Assembly (NCBI GenBank): GCA_028279985.1
Contig: JANQMR010000005.1
Span: 62,001-126,000 of the forward strand
Direction: 5' to 3'
Source: Woeseiaceae bacterium
Lineage (GTDB): Bacteria; Pseudomonadota; Gammaproteobacteria; Steroidobacterales; Woeseiaceae
Length of the DNA: 64,000 nucleotides
Shown: piece by piece, positions 1 through 8,541 of the stretch
How positions within the stretch are numbered: the stretch's first letter is position 1
How the letters are laid out: the number at the start of each line of letters is the position of its first letter
Position numbers and translations under genes: made by a program
Notes under the pieces: generated by a model
Seen by the model: only the letters and a program-made list of their open reading frames with translations
Database searches by the model: none
Told to the model about the DNA's origin: nothing

Positions 1-203
1 AAGCGCAAGGCTTCGCCGTTGTTTTTCTCCGTCAGGTCGATGTCGGCGTCCAGGGATTCGCCCAGCACGCGGCGTTCGTCCTCGCGCGTGAACCGCGCCC
101 GGGGCTTGGACCTGCGCGGCGTCGGATCGACCCGCTGCTCCACGTCGAGCGGACGGGCGCCGTCCACGGCACGGCGAAACAATTCGATATCGTCGTCGGT
201 CAT
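1..203 (-). CDS. Smr-domain protein, N-terminal part (partial, runs off left edge)
   Basis: Only the first 67 codons are present, starting at the ATG complementary to 201-203 and continuing past base 1. The N-terminus (MTDDDIELFRRAVDGARPL, then basic Pro/Arg-rich stretches) resembles the linker region of SmrA-type proteins, which carry the C-terminal MutS2-like Smr nuclease domain. The Smr domain itself lies outside the window, so the catalytic part cannot be checked. The gene is divergent from surE; a Smr protein next to surE-pcm-nlpD-rpoS is a common gammaproteobacterial arrangement and supports the call. The shared 84-bp intergenic stretch has a TATAGT hexamer at 244-249 that could be a surE -10 element, but no good -35 is visible. 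Confidence 0.62.
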   Translation of the reverse strand, partial: MTDDDIELFRRAVDGARPLDVEQRVDPTPRRSKPRARFTREDERRVLGESLDADIDLTEKNNGEALR

Positions 204-287
204 GACGCCACTCTGCAGGCTATGGTGCCGCCGGAACATTCAGTATAGTGATGCGGTCTCTGACCGCCTACCGCCCGTCTCACAATA

Positions 288-1040
288 ATGAAAATCCTCG
301 TAAGCAACGACGACGGTTATCTGGCAACCGGCATCAACGTCCTGACCGACGCGCTCGAAAAAGTTGCGGACGTGATCGTCGTCGCGCCGGACCGGAATCG
401 TTCGGCCGCGAGCAGCTCGCTGACCGTTCATTCGCCGTTGCGGGTTTCCCGATTCGGCGAGAATCGTTACAGCGTCGACGGCACGCCTTCGGATTGTGTA
501 CATCTGGCGCTGACCGGCTTTCTCGACGAGGAACCGGACCTGGTGGTATCCGGCATCAACCATGGCGCCAACCTCGGTGACGACGTGATTTACTCCGGCA
601 CCGTGGCCGCGGCCATCGAAGGCCGGTTTCTGGGCCTGCCGACCATTGCCGTGTCGCTGACGGACATGAATGGCGAGCGGCTCGAGCATTTCGACACGGC
701 GGCGCGTGTCGCCACCGGGATGGTACAGAAGCTCGAGCGAGCCGCGCTGCCGCCCGATGTCATCCTGAACGTCAACGTGCCGAACGTTCCTTACGCGTCC
801 TTGCGCGGTATCGAGTCGACCCGCCTGGGCTTCCGCCACAAGTCGGAGCCCGTGGTCAGGACCAGCGACCCGCACGGGCGTACGATTTATTGGGTTGGGC
901 CTTCAGGCAAGGGCGCCGATGCCGGCGAGGGTACCGACTTCCACGCGGTGGAGCGCGGCGCCGCCGCGGTCACGCCGCTCAAGGTGGATCTGACCCGCCA
1001 CGAAGCGCTCGAGCAGCTCAAAGACTGGCTTGCCTCGTGA
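288..1040 (+). CDS. surE: 5'/3'-nucleotidase SurE
   Basis: Encodes a 250-residue SurE, a divalent-metal-dependent nucleoside monophosphate phosphatase linked to stationary-phase survival. The metal site is visible: NDDG at residues 7-10, Ser39 in RNRSAASSS, and the GINHGANLG loop at 89-97. Length matches the family (about 250). The ATG at 288 gives the canonical [10 protein letters not shown] start. It begins the surE-pcm-yqaA-nlpD-rpoS run; its stop (TGA 1038-1040) overlaps a GTG that can start pcm, implying translational coupling. Recognised with high certainty. Confidence 0.97.
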   Translation: MKILVSNDDGYLATGINVLTDALEKVADVIVVAPDRNRSAASSSLTVHSPLRVSRFGENRYSVDGTPSDCVHLALTGFLDEEPDLVVSGINHGANLGDDVIYSGTVAAAIEGRFLGLPTIAVSLTDMNGERLEHFDTAARVATGMVQKLERAALPPDVILNVNVPNVPYASLRGIESTRLGFRHKSEPVVRTSDPHGRTIYWVGPSGKGADAGEGTDFHAVERGAAAVTPLKVDLTRHEALEQLKDWLAS

Positions 1041-1702
1041 ACGGTGCGAGTGACGGAATCCGCGGTATCGGCATGACCTCGGCTCGTACCCGCGACCGGC
1101 TGGTGCAACGGCTCAGGGCCCACGGCATTCGCTCGCAGGCGGTGCTCAACCAGATTCGAAACGTGCCCCGGCATCTGTTCGTCGACGAAGCGCTCGCCAG
1201 CCGGGCGTACGAGGACACCGCCTTGCCGATCGGCCACGGTCAGACGATCAGCCAGCCTTACGTCGTTGCGAGAATGACCGAGGCCTTGCTGGACGCATTC
1301 ACCGGAGAGAAAGTGCTGGAAATCGGCACCGGTTGCGGCTACCAGACGGCAATACTCGCACCGCTGGTCAAACGGGTGTATTCGGTCGAGCGCATACCCG
1401 AGCTGCTGAAAAGGGCACGCCAGCGACTGCGCGACCTGGACATCTACAACGTGCAGTTTCGACCGGGTGACGGCTGGGACGGCTGGCATAAGTATGCGCC
1501 CTACGACGGAATTATCGTCGCCGCGGCAGCGCCGGAAATGCCGGCCAGGCTTCTCGAACAACTGGCACCCGGCGGCCGGCTGATCATTCCGGTTGGGCCG
1601 GCGGGCCGGCAGGAGCTGACGCTGGTCACGCGCAGGGACGATCACTTCGAACGGTGTTCGCTCGACCCGGTGAGTTTTGTGCCACTGGTCCCCGGCAAGT
1701 AA
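1037..1702 (+). CDS. pcm: Protein-L-isoaspartate O-methyltransferase
   Basis: Repairs isoaspartyl residues by SAM-dependent methyl transfer. The SAM-binding motif [14 protein letters not shown] and the family hallmark [15 protein letters not shown] are present, as is the C-terminal FVPLV. The GTG at 1037 overlaps the surE stop (GTGA) and gives 221 residues; an in-frame ATG at 1073 gives 209 and matches the usual Pcm N-terminus (about 208) better. Neither has a strong Shine-Dalgarno. Pcm and SurE are commonly co-transcribed in front of nlpD-rpoS. Function is certain; the start is not. Confidence 0.95.
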   Translation: MNGASDGIRGIGMTSARTRDRLVQRLRAHGIRSQAVLNQIRNVPRHLFVDEALASRAYEDTALPIGHGQTISQPYVVARMTEALLDAFTGEKVLEIGTGCGYQTAILAPLVKRVYSVERIPELLKRARQRLRDLDIYNVQFRPGDGWDGWHKYAPYDGIIVAAAAPEMPARLLEQLAPGGRLIIPVGPAGRQELTLVTRRDDHFERCSLDPVSFVPLVPGK

Positions 1703-1791
1703 ACTACCGGTCCTTTCAACCACAAATCATAGCCTTATAGGCATTTACTCATGTTTATTCTTGTTTCGGCTCCGGTCGATGGAGCCGGCCG

Positions 1792-2379
1792 GTGAAACTG
1801 TTCGGGCCGCTGTACGAGCGGGTGCTCGGCTGGTCGCGCCACCGCCACGCGGAGCGTTACCTCGCGGTGTTGAGCTTCGCCGAGTCCTCGTTTTTTCCGA
1901 TCCCGCCCGACGTGATGTTGGCGCCGATGTGCCTTGCCGAGCGCGCCCGTGCCTGGCGTTTCGCCACGGTCACGACGCTGACCTCGGTCGCCGGCGGCCT
2001 CGCGGGTTACCTGATCGGCTGGGCGACCTTCGAGGCCGTCGCGCCTTGGCTGGAGCAATCCCACTACTGGGGCGCGTACGAGCTCGCGCGCGACTGGTTC
2101 GATCGTTACGGGGTCTGGATCGTGTTCATCGCCGGTTTCTCGCCGATCCCCTACAAGATCTTCACGATCGCCGCCGGGGTTGCGGCCTTGAACCTCCCGG
2201 CCTTCATCGTGGCCTCCTTGATCGGTCGCGGCGCGCGTTTCTTTCTGGTCGCAGGACTGGTCGTCGCCGGCGGCGACCGACTCGAGTCCACCCTCAGGCA
2301 GCATGTGGAACGGTTGGGCTGGGCGGCTACGCTGCTGGTCGTGGCCCTGATCGCCTATCTGATGGTCCGCGGTGGCTGA
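1792..2379 (+). CDS. YqaA/DedA-type (VTT domain) membrane protein
   Basis: 195-residue multi-pass inner-membrane protein of the YqaA branch of the SNARE-associated/DedA (VTT) superfamily. Visible signatures are the acidic/Pro segment FAESSFFPIPPDVML near residues 29-43 and the re-entrant-loop-like GFSPIPYKIFTIAAG in the middle, followed by a C-terminal hydrophobic helix. DedA relatives act in lipid scrambling or undecaprenyl-phosphate recycling, but the substrate of the YqaA branch is not settled. The start is GTG at 1792. Its place between pcm and nlpD is standard for gammaproteobacteria. The 89-bp gap before it is AT-richer than its surroundings. Confidence 0.85.
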   Translation: MKLFGPLYERVLGWSRHRHAERYLAVLSFAESSFFPIPPDVMLAPMCLAERARAWRFATVTTLTSVAGGLAGYLIGWATFEAVAPWLEQSHYWGAYELARDWFDRYGVWIVFIAGFSPIPYKIFTIAAGVAALNLPAFIVASLIGRGARFFLVAGLVVAGGDRLESTLRQHVERLGWAATLLVVALIAYLMVRGG

Positions 2380-2399
2380 TCGTGCCCGGGTTCCGGACA

Positions 2400-3071
2400 A
2401 TGCGCGTCCGACCTGTCCGAATGCTTGCCCTTTGCCTGCTGGCCGCGACGCTGACAGCCTGCGGGCCCGCGATTCGCTGGGACGGTCCGGGCGCGGACCG
2501 GCACGTCGTTCGTAAGGGCGAAACCCTGTTCTCGATTGCATTTCGTCATGGCAGGGACCCTGCCGACGTGGCGCGCTGGAACCGCCTCGGCGACGGCTCG
2601 CTGATCTACCCCGGACAGGTACTCCGCCTGTCGCCGCCGGAGACGGCAAGCCCGAATTCGCGCAAACGGCAACCATTGCCGGAAATTCCCGCCGAGCCGC
2701 CGCCGCTATGGGGCTGGCCGACCAGGGGGCGCATCAACGTGGAATTTGGCGCAAAACCGGGTACCGGCACCGGCGTCCTGATCGACGGCAGGGCCGGCCA
2801 GGCGGTGCTGGCCGTGGCTTCCGGCCGGGTCGTGTACGCCGGCGGTGGACTGATCGGCTACGGTCAGCTTATTATCGTTAAACACAACGACACCTACCTG
2901 AGTGCCTACGGGTACAACGCGTCGCTGCTGGTCGAAGAAGGCCAGGCTATAAAAAAAGGCCAGCGGATTGCGACGATGGGTGAGGGTCCGGAACGCAAGC
3001 CGCGACTGCACTTCGAGATCAGGCGAAACGGCAAGCCGGTTAACCCGCGACACTATCTGCCTGCGAGATAA
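2400..3071 (+). CDS. nlpD: NlpD-type LysM/M23 lipoprotein (amidase activator)
   Basis: 223-residue outer-membrane lipoprotein. An N-terminal signal ends in a lipobox (LTAC, Cys21), followed by a LysM domain (about 35-80, VVRKGETLFSIAFRHG) and a C-terminal M23/LytM-like domain (about 105-223). The M23 zinc ligands are mostly gone: the usual H-x3-D is replaced by a VLIDG segment, the second histidine motif reads LSAYGYN, and only one His remains in LHFEIR. That degeneracy is normal for NlpD, which activates the septal amidase AmiC rather than cutting itself. ATG at 2400; in-frame GTG at 2382 is an alternative. It lies 20 bp after yqaA and 51 bp before rpoS, as in E. coli, where a main rpoS promoter lies inside nlpD. 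Confidence 0.93.
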   Translation: MRVRPVRMLALCLLAATLTACGPAIRWDGPGADRHVVRKGETLFSIAFRHGRDPADVARWNRLGDGSLIYPGQVLRLSPPETASPNSRKRQPLPEIPAEPPPLWGWPTRGRINVEFGAKPGTGTGVLIDGRAGQAVLAVASGRVVYAGGGLIGYGQLIIVKHNDTYLSAYGYNASLLVEEGQAIKKGQRIATMGEGPERKPRLHFEIRRNGKPVNPRHYLPAR

Positions 3072-3122
3072 CCCGACCGATTTCCGATCCGGTGCAGCGC
3101 TGCCTCGACGAGAGGAACCGGC

Positions 3123-4025
3123 GTGGCCATGCGACGGGAAGGATTGCCGAACGGCGCGAGCGACACGAACGAAACGCCGGCACCCAGGGAAGCGGTGTCG
3201 CGGGATCCGACGCGCCTCTACCTGAGTGAAATCGGCGTCTCGCCCCTGTTGAGCGCCGAAGAAGAACGCAGCTACGCACGCCTTGCGCAACGCGGCGACG
3301 AGCCGGCGCGGCAGCGGATGATCGAGTGTAATTTGCGGCTGGTGGTCAAGATCGCGCGACGGTACGTCAATCGCGGACTGCCGTTTCTGGACCTGATCGA
3401 GGAAGGCAATCTCGGTCTGATCCATGCCGTCAAGAAGTTCGATCCCGAACGGGGATTCCGCTTCTCCACCTATGCTACCTGGTGGATACGACAGACGATC
3501 GAGCGGGCGATCATGAACCAGTCCGGCGCCGTGCGCCTGCCGATTCACGTCATCAAGGACATTCATGCCTGCCTTAGAGCCGCAAGAGTCATTCGGCAAC
3601 GGCAGGATCGCGCGCCTAGCGCCGCCCAGATCGCGGCACACCTGAAGCGCGACGTCGCCGACGTGACCCGGCTGCTGGCCTTGCACGAGTGCGTCACCTT
3701 GCGCTCGGCAAACGTCGACGACAACGTGGAAGGACCGGTAGAGCGCCTGCGGGCCGGCCGGGATGCCGATCCGTCATGCTGCGCGCAACGGGACCATGCC
3801 CGCGACGTCGTTGATCATTGGCTAGGCGCCCTGGACGAAAAACAGCGCGCAGTCGTCGAACGCCGCTTCGGCCTGCGCGGCCGCCGGCGGGAGACGCTGG
3901 AGCGCATCGGCGAGGATATCGGCGTGACGCGTGAGCGCGTCCGCCAGATCCAGCTCGACGCGTTGAAACAATTGCGCACCCTGCTGGAAAGTCACGGTTA
4001 CTCCGGCGATGCCATGCTGGACTGA
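3123..4025 (+). CDS. rpoS: RNA polymerase sigma factor RpoS
   Basis: 300-residue group 2 sigma-70 factor, the stationary-phase and general stress sigma. Region 1.2 ([11 protein letters not shown]), region 2 ([34 protein letters not shown] and [17 protein letters not shown]), a divergent region 3 and region 4 helix-turn-helix ([21 protein letters not shown]) are all intact. Start chosen at GTG 3123 because AGAGGA (3111-3116) sits 6 nt upstream; ATG at 3129 is possible. It is somewhat shorter than E. coli RpoS (330), mainly at the N-terminus. The 3' end lies in a 15-nt tandem repeat that includes the stop codon. Identity is supported by position after nlpD. Confidence 0.95.
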   Translation: MAMRREGLPNGASDTNETPAPREAVSRDPTRLYLSEIGVSPLLSAEEERSYARLAQRGDEPARQRMIECNLRLVVKIARRYVNRGLPFLDLIEEGNLGLIHAVKKFDPERGFRFSTYATWWIRQTIERAIMNQSGAVRLPIHVIKDIHACLRAARVIRQRQDRAPSAAQIAAHLKRDVADVTRLLALHECVTLRSANVDDNVEGPVERLRAGRDADPSCCAQRDHARDVVDHWLGALDEKQRAVVERRFGLRGRRRETLERIGEDIGVTRERVRQIQLDALKQLRTLLESHGYSGDAMLD

Positions 4026-4061
4026 CCGAAGCTAGACCGACCCGGGCTAGACCGACCCAAT
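4017..4061 (+). repeat. 15-nt tandem repeat x3 across the rpoS stop codon
   Basis: Three consecutive 15-nt units (4017-4031, 4032-4046, 4047-4061). The first is the real end of rpoS, CTGGACTGACCGAAG, coding Leu-Asp-stop; the next two are CTAGACCGACCCGGG and CTAGACCGACCCAAT. The 3' terminus of the gene has thus been duplicated downstream in frame and diverged. No hairpin or T-run is associated. Confidence 0.8.
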
Positions 4062-4096
4062 CCCCCCTCGAACGGCGCTTGCGCGCGGCAGGGCTT

Positions 4097-4462
4097 CTAC
4101 AGGTACAACACCGCCGCGAGCCGGCGGCCTTCGCTGGCCAGCACGTTGAAGGTGCGCGCTGCGGCCTGGGTGTCCATGACTTCCAAGCCGATACCCCGCC
4201 GCGCAAATGCGAAAACCAGCTCACGGGGCGGGAACTCGTTGCTGGCCCCGGTGCCGAGAATGACGAGTTCCGGTTTTTTCTCGAACAGGAATTCGAAGTC
4301 GACATCACTGAGATCGGCGACGGCGCCACCCCGCCACGCGTCGAGGACGGTTTCGGTGGTCAATACGATCGGCTCGCGGTAGGTCTTTTCGCCGATGCGT
4401 ATCTGCTCCGCGGATACACTGCGGATCATGATCGCACCGGGCGTGTCCCGTGTGAATTTCAA
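4097..4462 (-). CDS. Mth938-like domain protein (DUF498/NDUFAF3-like)
   Basis: 121-residue protein of the Mth938/NDUFAF3 family. The family core is clear: LKFTRDTPG at the N-terminus, then FEFLFEKKPELVILGTGAS, FPPRELVFAFARRGIGLEVMDT and AARTFNVLASEGRRLAAVLYL. The start is set at TTG 4462-4460 because homologues begin one residue before KFT; in-frame codons further upstream do not resemble the family. Mitochondrial relatives assist complex I assembly, but the bacterial role is unknown. It is convergent with rpoS and divergent from the RpfE-like gene. The 259 bp upstream hold the palindrome at 4611-4695 and a short GGATTTC-type triple repeat around 4530-4566. Confidence 0.85.
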   Translation of the reverse strand: MKFTRDTPGAIMIRSVSAEQIRIGEKTYREPIVLTTETVLDAWRGGAVADLSDVDFEFLFEKKPELVILGTGASNEFPPRELVFAFARRGIGLEVMDTQAAARTFNVLASEGRRLAAVLYL

Positions 4463-4610
4463 AACGGCTTGTCCAGCATCGTCCTTGCGGGTCACAATGA
4501 TACAAACAGCCGTGCTCTCCGGCCAATCGCGTGGATTTCGGTATGGATTTCGGCGCGGATTTCCGTCGTACGAGCAGTGTCGCAAATGCAGCATTGGCAC
4601 GGTGTAGGCC

Positions 4611-4695
4611 GGCCTTGCCGCTGGGATGTTCTATAGTGGAATGGCTCCCTGCGGTCCGCTTTATTTCCACTATAGAACATCCCAGCGGCAAGGCC
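4611..4695. repeat. Large perfect palindrome, conserved-core family copy 1
   Basis: A perfect 31-bp inverted repeat: left arm 4611-4641, right arm 4665-4695, separated by a 23-nt loop (4642-4664). The central 31 nt (4638-4668, GGAATGGCTC ... CGCTTTATTTCC) matches the centre of the palindrome at 14577-14663 read on the other strand (25 of 31 positions, my count), while the outer arms of the two copies are unrelated. It sits between divergent genes, 26 bp upstream of the ATG at 4722. There is no T-run, so it is not a typical intrinsic terminator. Confidence 0.9.
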
Positions 4696-4721
4696 TCTTT
4701 AAAGACTCTCCATCAAGAATA

Positions 4722-5684
4722 ATGAAACGCAAGTCCGATACACCCTCGGCGGTCGTGGTTCTGCCGCCGGTTCGCGGCGGCCGGCTTACCGATCCCGGTT
4801 TGAGGCGTTGGCTTGCGCACGGCCGGGTCTCCCGCTGCGCGAAACGGGAACCGCTCATCGCGACCTTGCTCGGCGTCCTCGGCCGGCAGCCGCCCGCCAC
4901 CGGTATCGCGGCGCTTCGTATGTGGGGTCAAACCGGTGACCGTCCCACGGTCTGGATCGCCGCCGCAGACCCGGTGTACCTGGAGCCCAGACTGGATCAT
5001 CTCTGTCTGCACGCGCTCGGCGCCGGCGCCGTGCCGGCGGCCGAACTGAGCGTGCTGATGGACCATTTACAGGCGACGCTCGGCAACGACGCCGACTTCG
5101 GTTTCGCTCGCGTCGGCGCCTACGGTTACCTGCGCCCGGACCGTCCGCTGGAAACCTCCGCTTCGTCACCCGGCGTCATCGACCAGGACATGCCGAATCG
5201 GTACATGCCGTCGGCGGCGTCCGCGGCGCGGTATCGCAAGCTCGTCTCCGAGATCGAGATGGCTTTACACGATCATCCGGTGAATCTGGATCGCGGGATG
5301 CGCGGTTTGAAGCCCGTGAACTCGCTGTGGTTATGGGGCGGGGGATTCGCTCCCGAGCAGCTCACCCAGCCCTTGCTCCCCCTGTTCGCCGACGATCCCT
5401 TGCTCAGAGGCTATTGGATGAGCGTCACCGGCGTGAGCGAACCCTGGCCCGGTTCCATCGGTGCTTGTCTCGAGGCTTCGGTTGCGGGATTCGTTGCGGT
5501 TGCGCCTGAAGTGGACGACCCGGACGGTCTCGCGAGGTGGCTGGCCGAGCTTCGCTCGGCACTGTTGAGCCGGCGCCTCGAACGGCTGGATATTCTGTTC
5601 CGGGACGGCATACGCGCCGAGCTCAGGCGGTCCGACGCCGTGCGCTTCTGGCGTCGCCGGTCGCTGCTGGACGAGGGACTGTGA
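4722..5684 (+). CDS. RpfE-like / phosphoglycerate mutase-like protein
   Basis: 320-residue cytoplasmic protein matching the family encoded beside recJ in many gammaproteobacteria, annotated as RpfE-like or cofactor-independent phosphoglycerate-mutase-like. The best signature is VNSLWLWGGG in the middle, preceded by HDHPVNLDRG; the metal ligands of true alkaline-phosphatase-superfamily mutases are not evident to me, so enzymatic activity is unproven. ATG at 4722 follows the palindrome; there is no strong Shine-Dalgarno. Its stop (5682-5684) overlaps the recJ GTG start. In Xanthomonas, rpfE, recJ, prfB and lysS are neighbours in the rpf region, which matches this order, although no rpfF, rpfC or rpfG is in the window. 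Confidence 0.78.
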   Translation: MKRKSDTPSAVVVLPPVRGGRLTDPGLRRWLAHGRVSRCAKREPLIATLLGVLGRQPPATGIAALRMWGQTGDRPTVWIAAADPVYLEPRLDHLCLHALGAGAVPAAELSVLMDHLQATLGNDADFGFARVGAYGYLRPDRPLETSASSPGVIDQDMPNRYMPSAASAARYRKLVSEIEMALHDHPVNLDRGMRGLKPVNSLWLWGGGFAPEQLTQPLLPLFADDPLLRGYWMSVTGVSEPWPGSIGACLEASVAGFVAVAPEVDDPDGLARWLAELRSALLSRRLERLDILFRDGIRAELRRSDAVRFWRRRSLLDEGL

Positions 5685-7399
5685 GGCCGGATCGGCCGAT
5701 TGTCGCGCGTCCCGTGCCCGGCGCCGAGCGGCTCGCGGCCTTGTCCGGGATCGATCCGTTGTACGCGCGGCTTTTCGCGGCGCGCGGCGTAACCGGCCCC
5801 GAACAGCTCGACTATGCGCTCGGACATCTGGCCCCGGTGAGCAGGCTCGACAACATTGCCGACGCCGTCGAGCTGTTGCTCGACAAACGTGACGAACGTA
5901 TCACGATCATCGGCGACTTCGACGCCGACGGCGCCACCAGCACGGCCTTGATGTTGCGCTGCCTCGGCGGGTTCGGGTTCCGGGACGTGGGGTATCTGGT
6001 GCCGAACCGTTTCGACTTCGGGTACGGATTGTCACCCGAGATCGTGCGGGTTGCCGCCGAGGCGAAACCCGCGCTGATCGTGACGGTGGACAACGGCGTG
6101 TCCAGCATCGACGGTGTCGCCGAAGCGCGGCGTTTGGGCATACCGGTACTGGTTACGGACCACCATTTGCCCGGGCCGGAGCTTCCCGAGGCCCAGGTCA
6201 TGCTGAACCCCAACCTGCCGGGCAGTCGTTTTCCCAGCCGGAACTTAGCCGGCGTCGGCGTGGCGTTCTACCTGATGGCGGCATTGGGCCGGGCCCTGGA
6301 AGAGCGGGGTGTGGCCGGCGCCGCGCGGCTGCCGGCGCGATACCTGGACCTGGTCGCGCTGGGCACCGTCGCGGACGTCGTGCCGCTCGACCACAACAAT
6401 CGAATCCTCGTCCAGCAGGGCTTGATGCGTATCCGCGCCGGCGAGACGGTTCCGGGTATCCGGGCTTTGCTCGAACAGTCCGGCCGAGAACTCCGGCGAG
6501 CCGTCAGCGCCGATCTCGGTTTCGTCGTCGGTCCGCGCATCAACGCGGCAGGCCGCCTGGAGGACATTTCGCTGGGCATCGAATGCCTGTTGACCGACGA
6601 TGCCGGGCTTGCGCGGCATCACGCCGGAGTGCTCGACCGGATCAACGCCGAGCGCCGCGAGATCGAGGCGGCGATGCGCGAGCAGGCTTTGAGCTACGTC
6701 GAAGGGCTTGCTGCCCGACACATGCCCGCCTGCGTCTGTATTTACGACAAGTCCTGGCACCAGGGTGTCGTAGGCCTGGTCGCCGCAAGGGTCCGCGAGC
6801 GTTGCCACCGGCCGGCGATCGCCTTCGCGCGCGAGCGAAACGGATGGCTCAAGGGCTCGGCACGCTCCATCCCCGGCGTCCACGCACGCGACCTGCTCGA
6901 AGCGGTACACGCCGCGGACCCGGAAGTCATGCTCAAGTTCGGCGGTCACGCGATGGCCGCGGGCCTGACGATCGCCGAAGCCAGGTTCGACGACTTCACG
7001 AAACTGGCGAGCGAAAGTCTGTCCCGTCTTTACCCGGACGCCGATTTCAGCGGGGCGATCGTCACGGACGGGCCGCTGCCGGCCGGGGTCCTGAATCTCG
7101 ATACGGCGAGGGCGCTGCGCGAAGCGGGTCCCTGGGGAGCCGGTTTTCCGGAGCCGCTTTGGAGCGGCGAGTTCCAGGTGCTGGAGCAGCGTACCGTCGG
7201 CGAGGCGCATCTCAAGCTCAGGCTGCGGCCCGCGGCGGGCGGCGATGCGGTCGATGCGATCGCCTTCAACCAGGCGGGCCCCGCTTTCCGCGGAGTCGTG
7301 CGACTCGCTTTCCGGCTCGAGGTGAACGAGTTCCGCGGCTTGCAGAAGCCGGAGCTCGTCGTCGAACAAATCGCGCCGCTCACGGCCGCCGGAGCGTGA
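5681..7399 (+). CDS. recJ: Single-stranded-DNA-specific exonuclease RecJ
   Basis: 572-residue DHH-family 5'-3' ssDNA exonuclease acting in RecF-pathway recombination and mismatch repair. Motifs in order: IIGDFDADGATST (motif I), VTVDNGVSS (motif II), VTDHHLPG (DHH, motif III), NLAGVGVAFYL (motif IV), then GPRINAAGRL and the DHHA1 element GGHAMAAGL, with a C-terminal OB-like region. The start is GTG 5681, overlapping the previous stop as GTGA, which gives VRPDRPIVARP. Length is typical. The 39 bp between recJ and prfB hold no terminator. Confidence 0.96.
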   Translation: MRPDRPIVARPVPGAERLAALSGIDPLYARLFAARGVTGPEQLDYALGHLAPVSRLDNIADAVELLLDKRDERITIIGDFDADGATSTALMLRCLGGFGFRDVGYLVPNRFDFGYGLSPEIVRVAAEAKPALIVTVDNGVSSIDGVAEARRLGIPVLVTDHHLPGPELPEAQVMLNPNLPGSRFPSRNLAGVGVAFYLMAALGRALEERGVAGAARLPARYLDLVALGTVADVVPLDHNNRILVQQGLMRIRAGETVPGIRALLEQSGRELRRAVSADLGFVVGPRINAAGRLEDISLGIECLLTDDAGLARHHAGVLDRINAERREIEAAMREQALSYVEGLAARHMPACVCIYDKSWHQGVVGLVAARVRERCHRPAIAFARERNGWLKGSARSIPGVHARDLLEAVHAADPEVMLKFGGHAMAAGLTIAEARFDDFTKLASESLSRLYPDADFSGAIVTDGPLPAGVLNLDTARALREAGPWGAGFPEPLWSGEFQVLEQRTVGEAHLKLRLRPAAGGDAVDAIAFNQAGPAFRGVVRLAFRLEVNEFRGLQKPELVVEQIAPLTAAGA

Positions 7400-7438
7400 T
7401 ACGATCGCGCGTTTTCCGCGTCTTTACGGTATCCCGGC

Positions 7439-8534
7439 ATGGAAACCAGCCAGATCAAGCAATCCATCCTGAGCCTCGCCGAACGCAGCAATGCGTTGAG
7501 GAGGTATCTTTGACTACGAGGCCAAGGCGGAACGCCTGACCGAAGTCCGGCGCGAACTCGAGCAACCCGGTGTCTGGAACGACCCGGACCGCGCGCAGGC
7601 GCTGGGCCGGGAGCGCGCGCAGCTCGAAGAGATCGTCGTCACGCTGGACGATCTCCGAACCGGTCTCGACGATGCGGAAGAGTTGCTCGCGCTTGCCGTC
7701 GAAGAGGACGACGTCGATACGGTAGGCGAGCTCGAGGGCGACCTGTCCGACTTCGAGCAACGGGTCGCGAGACTCGAGTTCCGACGCATGTTCTCGGGCG
7801 AGATGGACACGAACAACGCCTATCTCGACATCCAGTCCGGCGCGGGCGGCACCGAGGCGCAGGATTGGGCCGAGATGCTGCTTCGGATGTATCTGCGCTG
7901 GGCCGAGGCACACGGTTTCAAGGCCGAGCTGATCGAAGCGTCGGCGGGTGAGGTCGCAGGCATCAAGAGCGCAACTGTGCATGTCGTCGGCGACTATGCC
8001 TACGGCTGGCTCAGGACCGAGACCGGCGTGCACCGGCTGGTGAGAAAATCGCCGTTCGATTCCGGCAATCGGCGCCATACCTCGTTTGCGTCGGTGTTCG
8101 TATCGCCCGAGGTCGACGACGACATCGACGTGGACGTCGATCCATCGGATCTGCGTATCGACGTCTATCGTGCCAGCGGCGCCGGCGGCCAGCACGTCAA
8201 CCGTACCGAGTCCGCGGTCCGGATCACACACTTGCCGACCAATACCGTCGTGCAGTGCCAGAATGATCGCTCGCAGCACAAGAACAAGGCGACGGCCATG
8301 AACCAGCTCAAGGCCAAGCTCTACGAACTCGAGATGCAGAAGCGTCGCGCCGAAGCCTCGGTCGTCGAGGATAGCAAGGCCGACGTCGGCTGGGGCAGCC
8401 AGATCCGCTCCTATGTCCTCGATCAGAGCCGGATCAAGGATTTGCGTACCGGTGTCGAAACCGGTAACACTCAGGCCGTGCTGGACGGCGGCCTGGACAA
8501 CTTCATCGAAGCCAGCCTGAAACAGGGATTGTGA
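7439..8534 (+). CDS. prfB: Peptide chain release factor 2 (programmed +1 frameshift)
   Basis: RF2 terminates translation at UGA and UAA. Reading from ATG 7439 gives 24 codons ending ...LRRYL, then UGA at 7511-7513. A +1 shift continues at GAC 7512 for 340 more residues ([12 protein letters not shown]...), about 364 in total. The mature sequence has the anticodon-like SPF (RKSPFDSG) and the catalytic GGQ ([12 protein letters not shown]). The UGA allows autoregulation: low RF2 favours the shift. A frame-restricted gene caller would truncate or miss the N-terminus. It lies 7 bp ahead of lysS, the same order as in E. coli. Confidence 0.96.
7499..7514 (+). promoter_or_regulatory. prfB programmed +1 frameshift site
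   Basis: AGGAGG (7499-7504), a perfect internal Shine-Dalgarno, is followed by TAT and the slippery CTT (7508-7510), then TGAC (7511-7514). This reproduces the E. coli site (AGGGGG-TAT-CTT-TGA-C) with the same 3-nt spacing but a stronger anti-SD match. The shift moves from CTT-TGA to the frame GAC-TAC. Confidence 0.95.
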
Positions 8535-8541
8535 GCGTAGC

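Noticed and set aside
2400-3071. NlpD as a broken M23 peptidase
   Set aside because: Loss of zinc ligands is normal for NlpD, which activates an amidase rather than acting as a peptidase.
7439-7513. prfB as a frameshifted pseudogene
   Set aside because: The shift site has the exact programmed architecture (SD, spacing, CTT-TGA-C) and the remaining protein is intact with GGQ and SPF.
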